Source: Diadema setosum (lineage: Eukaryota; Echinodermata; Echinoidea; Diadematoida; Diadematidae). Taken from it: DNA of 64,000 nucleotides. The DNA lies in the NCBI GenBank assembly GCA_033980235.1, contig CM067075.1, positions 2,469,148-2,533,147 of the forward strand, written 5' to 3'. A program made the position numbers and the translations under genes. Under the pieces are notes generated by a model. It was not told where the DNA came from and ran no database searches. It saw only the letters and a program-made list of their open reading frames with translations. Shown piece by piece: positions 23,626-34,635 of the stretch; the first letter of the stretch is position 1; each line of letters begins with the position of its first letter.

Positions 23626-23717
23626 GCTCCCTATTGTTCAAGGAGGTGCCTTCTCATTTCTGGTTCCCACCATTGCCATTCTGGGTGTGAAAGGACCATG
23701 TGTTCCAACTTTGGCAG
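23626..23717 (+). pseudogene. Isolated exon similar to SLC23 nucleobase/ascorbate transporters
   Basis: A 92-base segment is bordered by an acceptor (TTTGTTCATCAG ending at 23625) and a donor (GCAGGTAATG, GT at 23718). In frame it reads LPIVQGGAFSFLVPTIAILG followed by VKGPCVPTLA. This matches the conserved (R)LP..Q...F.FLVP..AIL stretch of SLC23 sodium-dependent transporters, part of the membrane core near the substrate site. Flanking introns would be phase 2 and phase 1. I found no neighbouring SLC23 exons within several kb on this strand, so it is either an orphan duplicated exon or one exon of a gene with very long introns. Function as a transporter cannot be claimed from one exon. Confidence 0.65.
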
Positions 23718-24944
23718 GTAATGCCTGACATTTCAACACCTTTCATTGTGTTTGTTTGTTTGTTTGTTTGTTTGTCTTGACAAAACATTTCTTTTAATAG
23801 CGATACATGATCAAATGATCAAGTCTCTGCCGCATTTTTAACAAATATAGAAATTAATCATCCAGCCCCAATGCTATTGTGGTTACATCAGTTCAAATCA
23901 TTATAATTTATTGAAAAAACGCTCAACACATCATGCACGCATAAACGTGTAATACAGATGTAGCCTTCACACAATTTCTTGTCGAGGGAAATGATGTGTA
24001 ATAATATTTTGGTATTCTGCATATTTGCTATATTTGTTTATATTATATACATTTTTACTAGGGTTCCATTTCTTTCTCTTTTTTTTTTACCAGGCAAAAC
24101 ATTTTTGCCAGCGTCTTATTGTTTGTTTGTACAATGTTATTGTTGGTTTTACGCAGAAAAGCTGCCAACATTTTGTGTCATATAGAAAAGAAAAAGATTG
24201 TGTATATGTTTAGTATAGGAAGTACATACATCGTTGTATATCATACCTTTCATGTTTTGAAGCTTGAAGTTCGATCACTAATTCGGATGGCAGAATGATG
24301 TACGACAATTATTGGCAAACAACTTCACTCACTGTCCCATCCTCGAGCATTAGTTTCGAAATTAAGTTAATCAAAACATGAATCTATTCAAATTCAAGAA
24401 ATTCTTCCGTCGAGATTGTCATTGCAACTGATTGCTAAAATGCCCTACATCTTACGACGATGTAGGGCAATTTGTCAATCAGTTGCAACATGAATCTCAT
24501 ATCGATCTTTATATTCAAAATCTAAGCATCGGAAGTTCAGTCCCACACCATGAGAAAATGATGAGCTAATGAAACGACTTTACTAACTGAGTAAAGTCAG
24601 ACAAACACAATGATAGCAGTTTTGTTTCTGACAAAGATAAGAAAGTTGTGGGATGTCAAAGTTTCACCTGTTTTCACTGAATAGAAGTCTCAAACATAGA
24701 TATAGAAATTCACAGAGGCGATGACTTCATCACCTCGCGGCTCCTTTTTTGGAGACAAAATATATTATAAAACTCAAAATGCTTTTGGGATAAATAATCT
24801 AGTAATTGTAACCCTTCCCTTGAAAGCCATCGTCAATAGCTTTTTACAAATTTTATACATTATTACATTCTAAAATCTGATGCGAATGATGATGTCATTC
24901 ATTTATATTAACTTCATATAAAAAACTGGCAAGTAAGAGAAGAT
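23718..24944. other. Intergenic, no gene seen
   Basis: A (TTTG)n run lies at about 23747-23775. A strong hairpin lies at 24422-24488 (separate entry). The overlapping frames at 23979-24213 are Phe/Tyr-rich and unremarkable. Confidence 0.4.
24422..24488. repeat. Hairpin-forming inverted repeat
   Basis: TTGCAACTGATTG at 24422 is complemented by CAATCAGTTGCAA ending at 24488, and TGCCCTACATC by GATGTAGGGCA nearer the centre. Only small internal mismatches and an 8-base loop around TTACGAC interrupt it. It may be a small foldback element or encode a hairpin RNA. No flanking duplication is visible. Confidence 0.75.
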
Positions 24945-25860
24945 TTTATTTCTTTTAATTTTGTTTTTATTAGAACAAATTCAAATCAATTACAACATTT
25001 ACAACAATCATTAAATGATTACAAATCGCACAAAGACAAAATGGTTACACAGAGTAGAAAGCTCCGTCAGTAAAAATTAACATCCCCCCAAGAAAAAAAG
25101 GCAAAGTGATGACCTGATACAAGTTCAATCAAAACAAAATTAAGTAATTAAGTGAATATTAGAAAAATTACAATAATCATGGTAAGAATAGCTGGAATTA
25201 TGCCGTAGTTTTTTCTAGCAATTAGATGATAATATTGATAGACCCCAGCTGGTCGCGAAAAACAATATACATGTATAAAAGTTTCAATTACTACATCAAA
25301 TAAACTGAATTACATTTACTAAACATGAGTTGCCTGACAAAATATGACATATGATGTTTACAATAAAATACTGCTAAAATATACACATAGAGTGCAGTAT
25401 CGTAACAAAAAGGGAACACTTAATCTCAACAAATCATTTTATTTGAAACATAACATAGAACAATTATATTTTAATGATCTTATGATTTGTTGACCGTAAG
25501 TAAAAATTATATATCGAATCGCCAGTTTTGCAAGTGTGCAGGTAACTAATTTCTTTTCTTGGCTTAAATATTAAGTCCTGCTGTTTTTTCACAAATACCT
25601 TAAATAAAGCATAATTTGGGAGATTATTCTTAAATTTGCCAATATGAATATGATACTTCAAAAGCAAAAACAGGTATGAAATGAATTTATCAGTTAAAAT
25701 TCCAAACAGTTTTTCAACATTAGTGACATTTATTTGAACATCATTTTGGGAAATTTTGGAAAGGAGTGCTAGCCAAATAGGAACAACGTTTTCACACTCA
25801 CAAAATAAATGGACGATTGTTTCCTCACTTTTATCACCAAACAAACAAACAAACAAACAA
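24945..25860 (-). mobile_element. 5'-truncated LINE tail on the minus strand
   Basis: The minus-strand frame 25856-25464 (130 codons) contains SEETIVHLFCECENVVPIWL, the zinc-binding HLF..C motif found after the RT domain of many LINEs (zf-RVT type). It is followed by a Lys/Phe-rich C-terminus and an AT-rich 3' UTR to about 24945. The 5' end is cut at an (AAAC)n-like run (25840-25860). A different LINE family from those at 1-5.5 kb is likely, since those lack this motif. No intact RT remains. Confidence 0.7.
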
Positions 25861-26291
25861 TTAGGTAAATGGATGACATGTAAGTCAATGACACCACCAT
25901 TTCGTCCTAGTTGGGATTGTTCATTCTAATATCTCATACCTGATATGTTCTGCTTCATGCAAAGGTATCAAACTGTAAAATTAAATAGCTTTCTTCTTTC
26001 GCCACGATTATGATGGAAATTTTACCATTCTGATCTTACTCTTTCTACCAAAACAGCCAAGGTGAACGTCGAGTGGAAACTGTGGGAAAGAAAATTACAG
26101 TGTTTGCCTGTCATTCAAATGAGAATGTTGAATTGATTTTGACCATCAAAAGACCCGATTGTCTGGCTCAAACAACATTCATTTCGGGTTGTTTCTTTTG
26201 TCCCGTTAGCTGCCCATGGTGGCATCATTGCAGTGTTCACAAGTCTGTGACTCGTTTCTCACATGAATATCACTATATGCCTACTAATGAT
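25861..26291. other. Intergenic, no gene seen
   Basis: No frame here has recognisable family features. The frame at 26073-26348 overlaps the foldback element that follows and has no start context or domain. Confidence 0.4.
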
Positions 26292-26671
26292 GGCTTCCCA
26301 CTGTCATGCGATCCGCTACATGCGACATGCTATACAAGCCACGATTGACCATTAGTGAATGATAGTTGATGTTCATCACAATTTGCGCCACAACTTAATC
26401 GTGAGGTAATTTTAGTGATCAGATCTTAACAAATCGTTTCGGATCTTGAGGTTAGTAGTGGTAATCGCGATGATCGTAGAAAGGTTCGAAAATTGTCTAC
26501 GATCAACGCGATTGCCATGATGGACGTCAAGATCTGATCATATGATCGCACCGTATTCAACAATTCAGGCGACGGTTTCAATATTGTGGCGCAATTTGTG
26601 ATATAGATATCCGCGATCAGCTAGTATGGCTGATCGTGGCTTACGTAGCGGATCGCACAATAGTGGAAACC
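26292..26671. mobile_element. 380-bp foldback DNA element
   Basis: The left arm (26292-26395) carries GGCTTCCCACTGTCATGCG, ATCCGCTAC and AATTTGCGCCACAA. The right arm (26577-26671) carries the complements ending in CACAATAGTGGAAACC. The arms of about 100 bases face each other around a 180-base centre rich in GATC-containing words (GATCAGATCT, CGCGATGATCG). No target duplication was identified, and no coding frame spans it. Confidence 0.72.
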
Positions 26672-27668
26672 TAGCCAAGCAGCACTTGATCATCAATGTG
26701 CAAACATAATCATAACGCCTAGATACTTCCGGTGTGATAACTGAGTGCATCGAATGACCGCTGCCCTTTTAAAACGTGCGTAAATACATTCTAAGATATA
26801 GTAGATAGTTTCTGTAAAGCATTACAATAATCATGGCTGTTTCATTTCCTACAGCCTAATAACGAACATTTTCATTCACCTCCTCCCTCCAATTGCCAAT
26901 TACGTTTCTAAGGCAAGAATTTACTTAGATATTGCTAGGTCGGGCAAGCCTTTCTTGGCAACTTTTGGGAATAAAGCATAGAGTTTGAATACATCACTGA
27001 TACGGTCTATTGCTGAAGCTTGCTATAATGGCGTGCTCCGACTGGTGAAGTATTTGCAGTGCACTGCACCATGATGTGGTAAGACTCTGAGAAAAATAAC
27101 TGAGGAAAGACGTATAACGAAGAGAAGTATTTCTCAGTAGCCGCTCATACTAAAAATCTACATCATTTTCAGATAATGCAACAACGGAATAGCGCGCTAA
27201 TCGTACCGAGTTTGGGAATGTCGCTTGCGAAAGCTTCAGGGGCGATATCATTCGAGCGTCTCTTTTCCCCAGGTACATTGTACTTTGTCTCTGACCAGAT
27301 AACGAGCTATTTATCCTTTTCAGCAACAACAACGACAAAATCCAACTCCCGTTCGCGCTTTATTATTTCCGTTACAAATCAAAATTACATTAATAACCGC
27401 TTCTGTTTATCCATTTACAACTATGTGTATATTCATACACACAAATAACCCCTCACTCACTAAGAAAAATTATGATACGTAGATAGCAAGGGGTATAGAC
27501 AACAGGGGGATAGGGGCATGCATGCCCCTCCACCTCCTGTTTCGTAGTGAGATTTTTTTTTATGAGTGGTATTTTCGTCATCATGTTTTATAATTAAAAA
27601 CTCCTATCATTATCATTAATGATATTATTATCACCATCACCATGAACCCTTGAGTAACATATTTCCAT
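26672..27668. other. Intergenic, no gene seen
   Basis: No supported gene. A 14-base palindrome TGCAGTGCACTGCA lies at about 27055. Short frames near 27150-27448 lack family features. Confidence 0.4.
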
Positions 27669-27879
27669 TTCCATTTCCAGCAATTTTGCTTCTGCCATAA
27701 CCACAGTGACGTAACAGTTATTTGTATCTCTGTTGATAATTCATCTGTATCTCTTTTACAGTGTTATTCTCTTCATCGCATTGTGGTACTGATTTCCTGA
27801 CATCTGAGTATACGCGTGTTTCATTGTATTTTTAATTGTTTGTTTCTTGGAAATGAAATAAATCAACTTGAACTTGAAC
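27669..27879 (+). repeat. Interspersed repeat tail with (CTTGAA)n end
   Basis: From CCATTTCCAGCAATTTTG to AACTTGAACTTGAAC. The complement of the same sequence occurs at 62636-62847, with shared words GTGACGTAAC and GATTTCCTGACATCTG in diverged form. A fixed 3' end with a short tandem tail is typical of 5'-truncated LINEs or SINEs, like LINE copy 2 above with its (GTTGAA)n tail. Confidence 0.72.
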
Positions 27880-27989
27880 CCACGAATTCAACTTAAAGTT
27901 ATCATTTTATCTCCCATCAGTCTAAACACACAATGTAAGTCATTCGAACGTGAGGAATCGACACTCTGCTTTATTCTCCGACCCTGTTG

Positions 27990-28166
27990 CATTCAAAAGT
28001 CCGATTGGTTCCTTTTGTGCTTGTTCGGTGACACGTGATCACTACCCCGAGTATTCTTCTTCTTCTCGAATTTTACACTGTGCCTGGCTGATGCCGTTTT
28101 GCTATAGTCACTTGGGGCGAACCACTAAATATGAAGTAGGCCTACCTGTTGGAATCAAAACATCAG
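27990..28166 (+). promoter_or_regulatory. 5' flank of LRR locus C, with CCAAT/E-box module
   Basis: GATTGG at 28003-28008 and CACGTGATCAC at 28032-28042 are 29 bases apart, against 30 in F and G. Beyond the box, similarity to other flanks weakens. A MITE (28167-28313) and further unrelated DNA separate this module from exon 1, so it lies about 830 bases from the start codon against about 210-250 in D and F. Whether it still drives C is unknown. Confidence 0.6.
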
Positions 28167-28313
28167 CAGTGGCGGATCCAGAGGGGGCACATCGGGCGTG
28201 TGCCCCTCTTTATTTTTTGTTAAAACAAAACAATCCAAAAGAAAAAGGGGTTCCCCCCCCCTTTAATTTTGTTAAGGCGCCTCCCCTTTACGGAATTCCT
28301 GGATCAGATCTTG
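28167..28313. mobile_element. MITE related to the 2111-2213 element
   Basis: It begins CAGTGGCGGATCCAGAGGGG and ends CGGAATTCCTGGATCAGATCTTG, with a C-run and TTTATTTTTTGT inside as in the copy at 2111-2213. The last bases of the right tip have changed, and no target duplication is clear, so it is older. It lies between the promoter module and exon 1 of locus C. Confidence 0.75.
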
Positions 28314-28865
28314 CTCAGTTAGATTGACTTGGATTATTTCTGCATTCAATCAAATAAAAAAAATGAAAATAAATAAGCATAAGCAATCGCATGCAGTGAA
28401 CATTATGCAACACATATAAATAAGATAGATATAGTTGTCATTTCCCAATAAATACGATAGGTAATTGAACGCTTTTATGAAAACCGCCAGTCTGAGCGGT
28501 TAAGTCGGAAATGGATAGGGCTTCATGAAAAAAAAAAAAAGTATTAATCTGGTGAAACAACTCTCTTGAGGGGAATCAAGTGATTAAGTGGGTGCAATGC
28601 AGTTGAATGATAAGAAATAAAATAAAAGCCGAAGCATATTCCATAATTGTATTACATACCGCATAAGTGAAGCTTTTAAGGAATCAATAGTTGAACAAGA
28701 CTTTATAGACGTTGTCGGTAAGGATATGCGTAATGTCCTCTGGAGCCAGAGTATGCTTTGGTGCATTGAATTATTTTGATTTTTTTTTTCATATAAACAT
28801 AAATTCAAACTCTATGCTATTTCTTCTCTCCAGATGTAATGCTCGAATCAACGTCAATAACAGCG
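28314..28865 (+). other. Leader region of locus C
   Basis: Just before the start codon is CTATTTCTTCTCTCCAG (ending 28833). It aligns with TCGCTCTCCAG in D and could be the acceptor of a leader intron. If so, the promoter module further upstream would sit before a non-coding exon. The upstream ATG at 28839 is in frame and could add nine residues. No gene is seen in 28320-28700. Confidence 0.45.
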
Positions 28866-29165
28866 ATGGGAAAATACATCATGCTAGTGTGTCTGGCTGC
28901 TGTACTATTAGATTGCCATAGCGGGCAATACATGACAACCCGGAGAAATCCGGAGCCTGCTTCATGTGACACCAAATGCACCTATTCAGAGGGAACGCGA
29001 GAAGCAGACTGTGATTACAGACAGCTGAGTGAGATACCCATGGAGTGTAATACTGCTTCCTACCTCTCGTTACGTCACAATCAGATTGAGAGAATCGAAC
29101 CTGGAACCTTCAAGGATTTCTCCGACCTCGTGGTACTCGTCTTGTCCAACAATAGAATCAGGCAG
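28866..29165 (+). CDS. LRR receptor, locus C, exon 1
   Basis: This encodes 100 codons. The signal peptide has hydrophobic core IMLVCLAAVLLD. The LRR N-cap follows (CDTKCTYSEGTREADCDYRQ, then PMEC), then LRR1 (YLSLRHNQIERIEPGTF) and the front half of LRR2 (LVVLVLSNNRIRQ). I chose ATG 28866 because it aligns with the F start. The in-frame ATG at 28839 is an alternative. The donor is CAG|GTAAGA at 29166, phase 0, and joins exon 2 at 30824. The combined protein is about 433 residues, a type I membrane receptor with the LRR solenoid outside. The ligand is unknown. It resembles cap-LRR-cap ectodomains of many metazoan receptors, but I recognise no specific orthologue. Confidence 0.85.
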
Positions 29166-30823
29166 GTAAGAAGCCGTGTAAGTTAATGCATACTATGTAA
29201 GTAGTCTTTCCAGATAGGCCCTAATGCTCATTAGATACCATGTGGTGGAAGTTAAAAAATCTCAAATCCTGTGACCAGTGACTTCTTTTACGAGATGTCT
29301 GAGGCAAACTCCACATGATTCAAGCAGTTTAAGTAAGTTACTATGCTAACCCGTTAACACCAATGTAAATGACCTTTCATTCGAAAGCAAAAATTGTTTA
29401 AAATATCTATATATATAGATGAGATAGACTGAAAATTGTTAACATGAAAGAGGGAATTACATTGTTCTTTTTTTTTCAAGTTGACTTTGGTGAAAAAAAT
29501 AAGCAAATAAAAGCAGTAAAAAGTTCATTGAAATGGACAAAGCAGTGTCAATATTAAAGAGTTCGCAGTAAAACGGTGAAATTTATAGTGGTTTAAAAAT
29601 ACACACGGTAGAAATATCGTCATTTCAATGATTCTGTAATAGTGAAAGAAAAATCACTAAGAAACGAAGAGGATTTGTGTAACCAAACTAGAGTCAGCAA
29701 TTGAAAGTAAAATCACAAATTCAAATCCTATTTTCAAGTGAAAAAAAAAATCATGAAATCAATCAAATTACTTTATGGATTCTTGTATAAACATGAGTTG
29801 GGAAGCGGAACTTATGTGCCCTTGTTGAACCCGCTTTCGCGGGCTTTCACAGGCCTTATCTACCTTTTAGATTCCTCCCTCCCCCCCCCCTCCCGCCTAT
29901 CTCAAACACCACCTGCTCAATGCATCCCTACGATAATGATAATGATAATTTTAAAAAAGGTACAGAACGTTCGAAAAAAATACAAGCATCGGATAAGAAA
30001 CAAGGAACATACGACAATCAATTTTGAAATTTCTTCTTTTTTTTTTTTGGGGGGGGGGTGGAACGATTCTTGACCAGTCCTTGAATATGAATATTCAAAT
30101 GAGCAATTTGATTATGTCATGCCCTCAAAATCTCTGTGGATGGTATATAGTAAATTAGATTAATACAGTTATAAGCATATTAACATACCAAAATATATCA
30201 ATTTAACATTTGTTCCATTTTATTGTGGGTGGTTTCAAGCCAAGTTTTATATCTGTACAGCTGAATATGATATTTTTATTATTTCAGTATATGAAATGAT
30301 TAAGACATTGTGAGAGCATGTCATCACCAACTTGCTGATTTGAATATTCATAAGGACTGGTCAAGCTGTGTCCTCTGAAAAATTGTGAAATTTCAGAATG
30401 TCAGATTACTTCCTTATTATACCATTAGACAGCGGTTGGCAGGTTGAGTGGACCAGTGCAAAAGACAGTTTATCATTTTTATTTTACATATATTTTGTAA
30501 AATATTTTGTTTGTGATAAGTGTGAAAAAAAAAATAAACTGATGTATCAAAAATAAAATAATAAATTCTTTGGCGTGAAATATTCGAGATTTGACTGCAA
30601 GCCAAAAATTATAACAACAACAATAACTTCCTTATTTCTTAAGGGATTTTAATAATTTTTGCACTGTACTGCAGGGATTTTTTTTCTCTTTCTTAAATTA
30701 ACAAAATTCTAGAGTGAATTTCTTCTCTGTAAGGCTATATATCTCTATCAGTCGCTGTGTCTTACAAAATCTGAATAGTCTCAATGCTACAAATCAATCG
30801 CTGTTCATTTATTTATCATGCAG
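29166..30823 (+). other. Intron 1 of locus C
   Basis: The 1658-base intron runs from GTAAGA to the acceptor TTATCATGCAG. The last 740 bases match the sequence upstream of locus E exon 2 (45731-46157), for example the GACTGGTCAAG and TTTCAGAATGT segments. C-rich and T/G-rich runs lie at 29878-29892 and 30030-30057. No coding features are seen. Confidence 0.8.
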
Positions 30824-31825
30824 GTGGAAGCCAACACCTTCGCCGGCGCATCGAAGATGACATCGATTAACCTTCAAAGTAACAATCTCGAACTATTCCA
30901 CCGACTTGCCCTGAATGGCTCGAATAGTGATCTTCGAGAAATATACTTAGGCCACAATATGATCACAAAGATCGAGACTGACACCTTCCAGTTTGTGATG
31001 AAATTGGAGTTCATTGCCCTGAATAATAATAACCTGTCAAGTCTTGGTCCTGGTGTCTTTGATAATTTGAGGCATCTAGAAGTTCTCGACCTCGCGTATA
31101 ACAAACTGAAGATATTATCAAGCGACATTTTTGCTCACTTGCGTCGACTTCAAACGATCATCCTTTCTGACAACCAGTTGATTTCTGCTGGAAGAGTCCT
31201 CATCCTCCCACGAATCACGACTCTGGACATGCGCAATAACAACTTGACGAGCCTTGAGAATGCAATGGAACAAACACTGGGTCGTTTTCAAGTTTTATTT
31301 CTTGAGGGCAATCCTTGGAACTGTGACTGTCATTTGGAAGCCCTCCGTCTTTGGTACATGTGGCTACATTCTCAGGGAGATCACGGGGTCTACGTTGATA
31401 GTCCCATCTGTTATGAGCCGCCTTCTCTCGCCAAGCAGCCAATAAATGGAGGGCATGAGGAATTTTGCCCAAAGTCAGACTTTAGCTCTACAACTGACTC
31501 ACCAAAGAGCACGAAAGGATCATCTGATGAAATCAACAATATAACATTACCTTATACAGGTGAACCGAACTCTCCTGGCAATGATAATGTGAAAGTAATA
31601 GTTATAATTACGTTTATTTTTTTCACAGTGCTGGTAGTGTGTATCTCATGTGTATTGAAATACAAATGCAGCCAAAACTGCAGTCTGCAGAATTGGCCAT
31701 CAAACTCCAAGAGGCGAGACAAAAGCCAATCTAAGCCCCCAGCTGACAGCACTTCAGATCCTAAGGAACAAACATATGAGGATACAGAGGAAATAGATCC
31801 GTTGAATTGCAGTAAAGGAACTTAG
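30824..31825 (+). CDS. LRR receptor, locus C, exon 2
   Basis: 333 codons, open throughout. Order: second half of LRR2 (VEANTF), then LRRs 3-8 with the LxxLxLxxN pattern (INLQSNNL, IYLGHNMI, IALNNNNL, LDLAYNKL, IILSDNQL, LDMRNNNL). The C-cap is NPWNCDC ... ICYEP ... FCP. A Ser/Thr/Pro stalk follows, then a membrane segment of about 24 residues (VIVIITFIFFTVLVVCISCV) and a short 50-residue tail. The solenoid is nearly identical to locus E. The TAG at 31823 looks like a recent nonsense change, because the frame stays open for 117 more codons to 32179 and that stretch contains a segment (TAMIDKSVAGQ) homologous to the longer tails of A and D. No TIR, kinase or ITAM-type motif is seen. Confidence 0.87.
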   Translation: MEANTFAGASKMTSINLQSNNLELFHRLALNGSNSDLREIYLGHNMITKIETDTFQFVMKLEFIALNNNNLSSLGPGVFDNLRHLEVLDLAYNKLKILSSDIFAHLRRLQTIILSDNQLISAGRVLILPRITTLDMRNNNLTSLENAMEQTLGRFQVLFLEGNPWNCDCHLEALRLWYMWLHSQGDHGVYVDSPICYEPPSLAKQPINGGHEEFCPKSDFSSTTDSPKSTKGSSDEINNITLPYTGEPNSPGNDNVKVIVIITFIFFTVLVVCISCVLKYKCSQNCSLQNWPSNSKRRDKSQSKPPADSTSDPKEQTYEDTEEIDPLNCSKGT

Positions 31826-33240
31826 CACGCTCGAAAGTATAGGCATCTAGCAAATGAATATACTGCAATGATAGATAAATCAGTGGCAGGACAAGGAAAT
31901 GAAGATGCAACATCAATTCTGGCAGCATGGAAGGCACCGAAGAGAATAACAGAAAAGAGGATACGGTATTACAACTTACTGTATCATCCCATGATAAATC
32001 AGAAGAAGATAAGAGATCCAGAAAGTGGCTATGTTTTTAGGCTTCACCCCCTTTCACAAGTGGTTTATTGTATAATGTCGTTTCATTCATTTTCATGTGC
32101 ATGTGTGTGTAATGATTTTTGTACTTCATACAGTGTAACTTACTTTTCCTACTGCGCCTTGAGCAAGTTAGTCATGTGAAATTGGCGCATCATAAGTACC
32201 CTGTGTTATTATCATTATCATCTATCATTATTTAGGAAACAAAACTGTTGCTCTGCTCTGCGGTTTAAATGCCGATGACACACAGCGACTGCTGTGAATC
32301 TCATATTGTGCCTGTTTGATCTGTTGAAAGGCACTTACCTGTGACTGTTCGTGTACAGTATGGCTGGATGTGCTGGCATCACTTGCAAAATACATAACAG
32401 ACGAAACATTAAACAATATAGATTTCCAAATGTCAGTGCTATTTAAAGAGATAAACATACAAGGGAGAGGTTGCACTTCCTTCAGCGAGAATGAGATTGC
32501 TTAAATAAGACAAAAATAAGTTTGCAAATGGCTGAAATCTAAATATCAAATAGATTCATTTTGTGTACCAGGATGATGCCTTCTCCTCGTAAGCATTACG
32601 TCTTCTAAATTACTTTTAAGGTCGGAACTGGTGTCTTCGAATGACAGTTCATTGTCCATTATCAATGACAGTTGCATGCTATATAAAAATGTATATGGTA
32701 TGTACAACAAGGGCAGATTTGTTCATATTTTGATTCACCCGGACTATTGTATACAGGTTTTGAGGAAAAGAGGGAATTACACAGTACATTCGATTGTTCA
32801 CGTGGTACTTCTTGCACTAGAATGAAATGACGAATATAAAATATATCTATGAAACCTGCTGGTTTCTATTTACCACGCGGGGGTCTTTGAAAGTTATAAA
32901 AAGTTATGATAATAGTCACCGTGCCTTATGAAAGTAACAATGTCAAGTGGCGCAATCAAATTGCAAATCAGTACATGTTACTTACAGACATCATTACAGA
33001 CATCATTATATAATATATATATATCTTGTTTTCTGCTATTTTTACCTCTATCTATCATTATCGTTATCATTTTTAATATTATCTTGATCACTATTCTTTT
33101 TTGTATACAATATCTTTATCATGTTCTGTATCCAACATCATTATTTTGACCGATTTGTTTGATCCTCAGTCTTGATAAAAGGCAGGGCCTGAAAGCTTGA
33201 GAATAAAAATCAAACCGTGAGGATTCAAGCTACGTCTATC
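31826..33240 (+). other. 3' flank of locus C
   Basis: This matches the 3' flank of locus E (47193-48400) over most of its length, which shows that C and E duplicated as units including downstream DNA. The first 354 bases stay open in the frame of C (see that entry). Near 32150-32225 is a GCGC-containing stretch followed by TTATCATTATCATC, which resembles SINE tails. The hairpin motif at 33173-33215 is listed separately. No independent gene is seen. Confidence 0.6.
33173..33215 (+). other. Penelope-like terminal motif (degenerate hammerhead-like core)
   Basis: CTTGATAAAAGGCAGGGCC, then TGAAAGCTTGAGAATAAA. It has the layout (C)TGAnnA-stem-GAAA seen at three other places here. The stem AGGC/GCCT (loop AGG) becomes GGGC/GCCC in the paralogue at 48319, a paired change. 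The core departs from a functional hammerhead ribozyme, so I read it as a decayed end of a Penelope-like retroelement. Confidence 0.5.
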
Positions 33241-33246
33241 GCTGTA

Positions 33247-33369
<123 letters not shown>

Positions 33370-33629
33370 GTAATATATGTATGTGCATATACATTACTCA
33401 TGCATATATATGGTCAAATAGTATTCAACCGATCCAGACGTAGCTTTTGTATTTCTGTTTTCTCTATTTTAGTTCGAGCTTTCTGCTCTGATGGCCATCA
33501 GGATATATATGCATTGTCAGATCCTGTAGAAACATTATTTTGGTATAGATCTTGCCTCTGAATGAATGCCTGTAGGGCTCAAAGCTCGAATAAGATAGCG
33601 GCAGCAGAAAGCATATATATACATTTATT

Positions 33630-33855
33630 TATGATAGATATCTAAAATATAAATAGCAAAGAAAATGGGTTTTCATCGGGATTCGGCACACATGCACACA
33701 CTATAGCTTCTGACCACACGAGCAAAGAGAATTAAGGGTTTGGGACGGACACCAATCTAGGGCTTTCAATAGCTCAGTCGGTAGAGCACCGGTCTAGTAA
33801 TCCGGAGGTCTCGGATTCGAATCCCGATGAAAACCATTTTCTTTGTTCAAAGTTT
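33630..33855 (+). repeat. Palindromic element carrying a tRNA-Thr-like sequence
   Basis: The right part (33761-33836) folds as a tRNA cloverleaf. It has a GGCTTTC acceptor strand pairing with GAAAACC (one mismatch), D-arm AGCTCAGTCGGTAGAGC, anticodon loop CTAGTAA (anticodon AGT, threonine) and T-loop TTCGAAT. Mismatches at the base of the anticodon and T stems suggest it is no longer a working tRNA. The left part (33654-33688) is the complement of the 3' tRNA end plus its flank (AAGAAAATGGGTTTTCATC), so the whole is an inverted repeat of about 35 bases around a 120-base centre. Paralogous spacers near 49.1 and 56.8 kb lack it, so it is an insertion. Likely a tRNA-derived SINE or MITE. Confidence 0.65.
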
Positions 33856-33904
33856 TCGCTATTTATTATTACAATTTTTCTGGTCAGTTTTTCCTTCCTT
33901 GTTT

Positions 33905-33946
<42 letters not shown>
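33905..33946. repeat. (AT)n microsatellite
   Basis: AT dinucleotide tract of about 42 bp. Confidence 0.97.
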
Positions 33947-33948
<2 letters not shown>

Positions 33949-34635
33949 ATTATAACTTGTGCATGTATGATTGGATACTTTCGTCATTGTTTGTACGTTT
34001 GATTTGCTCTTTTCTTTTCTTTTTTTGGCCAAAGAGTTTCAAGGATATACCCGCCCCTGATATGTTTCCATGATAAAAAAAAATCTAATAAAGATCTAAA
34101 GGGTTAATAAAGATCGGTGATAGTAATGTCCGCAAGGGAGCAAAAAGATCAATAAAGGAGACCGATCTATAATATGAAGTCCAATCAATGCACTCGATCA
34201 TAACCACAAAGTCAGTGACAATTTTCAGCCTTCCGATTTAGAGCGAGGCGTTATCGACGTTTGCACCCTTTGAACCCGTTTCCTTGCATATACAGATCTT
34301 TGTCGGGGTGACGTCGACTACCGACGCGAAAAAAAAAAAACAACAATGAAAGCTTACTCTACTGAGGGTACCGTTGGCCTTTCTGAAGTCTGTAAGCTGT
34401 TCTCTATCATGTTTATGCGCTGTTTCTCTGTGAGCTTGAGCCCTTACCCATGTCATATGGCCTATTGGTGTCGCCAAGAGGGAAATGGTTTTGATTTTTT
34501 TTTCATTCATTCAAAATAAGGCTTCCTTTCACTTTCCCCAGAGCCAGAACCTGTTGTCAGGGAGTTTCTTTCTATCATTCACAATCAATATAACCAATCC
34601 AATTTACGCCAGTGGGAATATACATATTATTACAT
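33947..34635. other. Shared spacer block, C-D interval
   Basis: This is nearly identical to 49640-50285 and 57300-57970: GTTTCAAGGATATACCCGCC, AAAGATCAATAAAG, GGCGTTATCGAC, the poly-A run near 34330, and GAGGGTACCGTTGGCC. No frame is conserved among the three copies, so it is duplicated non-coding DNA. The minus-strand LINE inserted at its right edge. Confidence 0.7.

Noticed and set aside
30874..31128. Minus-strand open frame of 84 codons, with an almost identical one at 46208-46462
   Set aside because: It lies antisense to the LRR repeats of loci C and E. The match between them follows from the near-identity of the sense exons and does not show a separate gene.
33761..33836. Functional tRNA-Thr gene
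   Set aside because: Mismatches in three stems, an extra acceptor pair and the mirrored copy of its 3' end point to a tRNA-derived repeat rather than a working tRNA.
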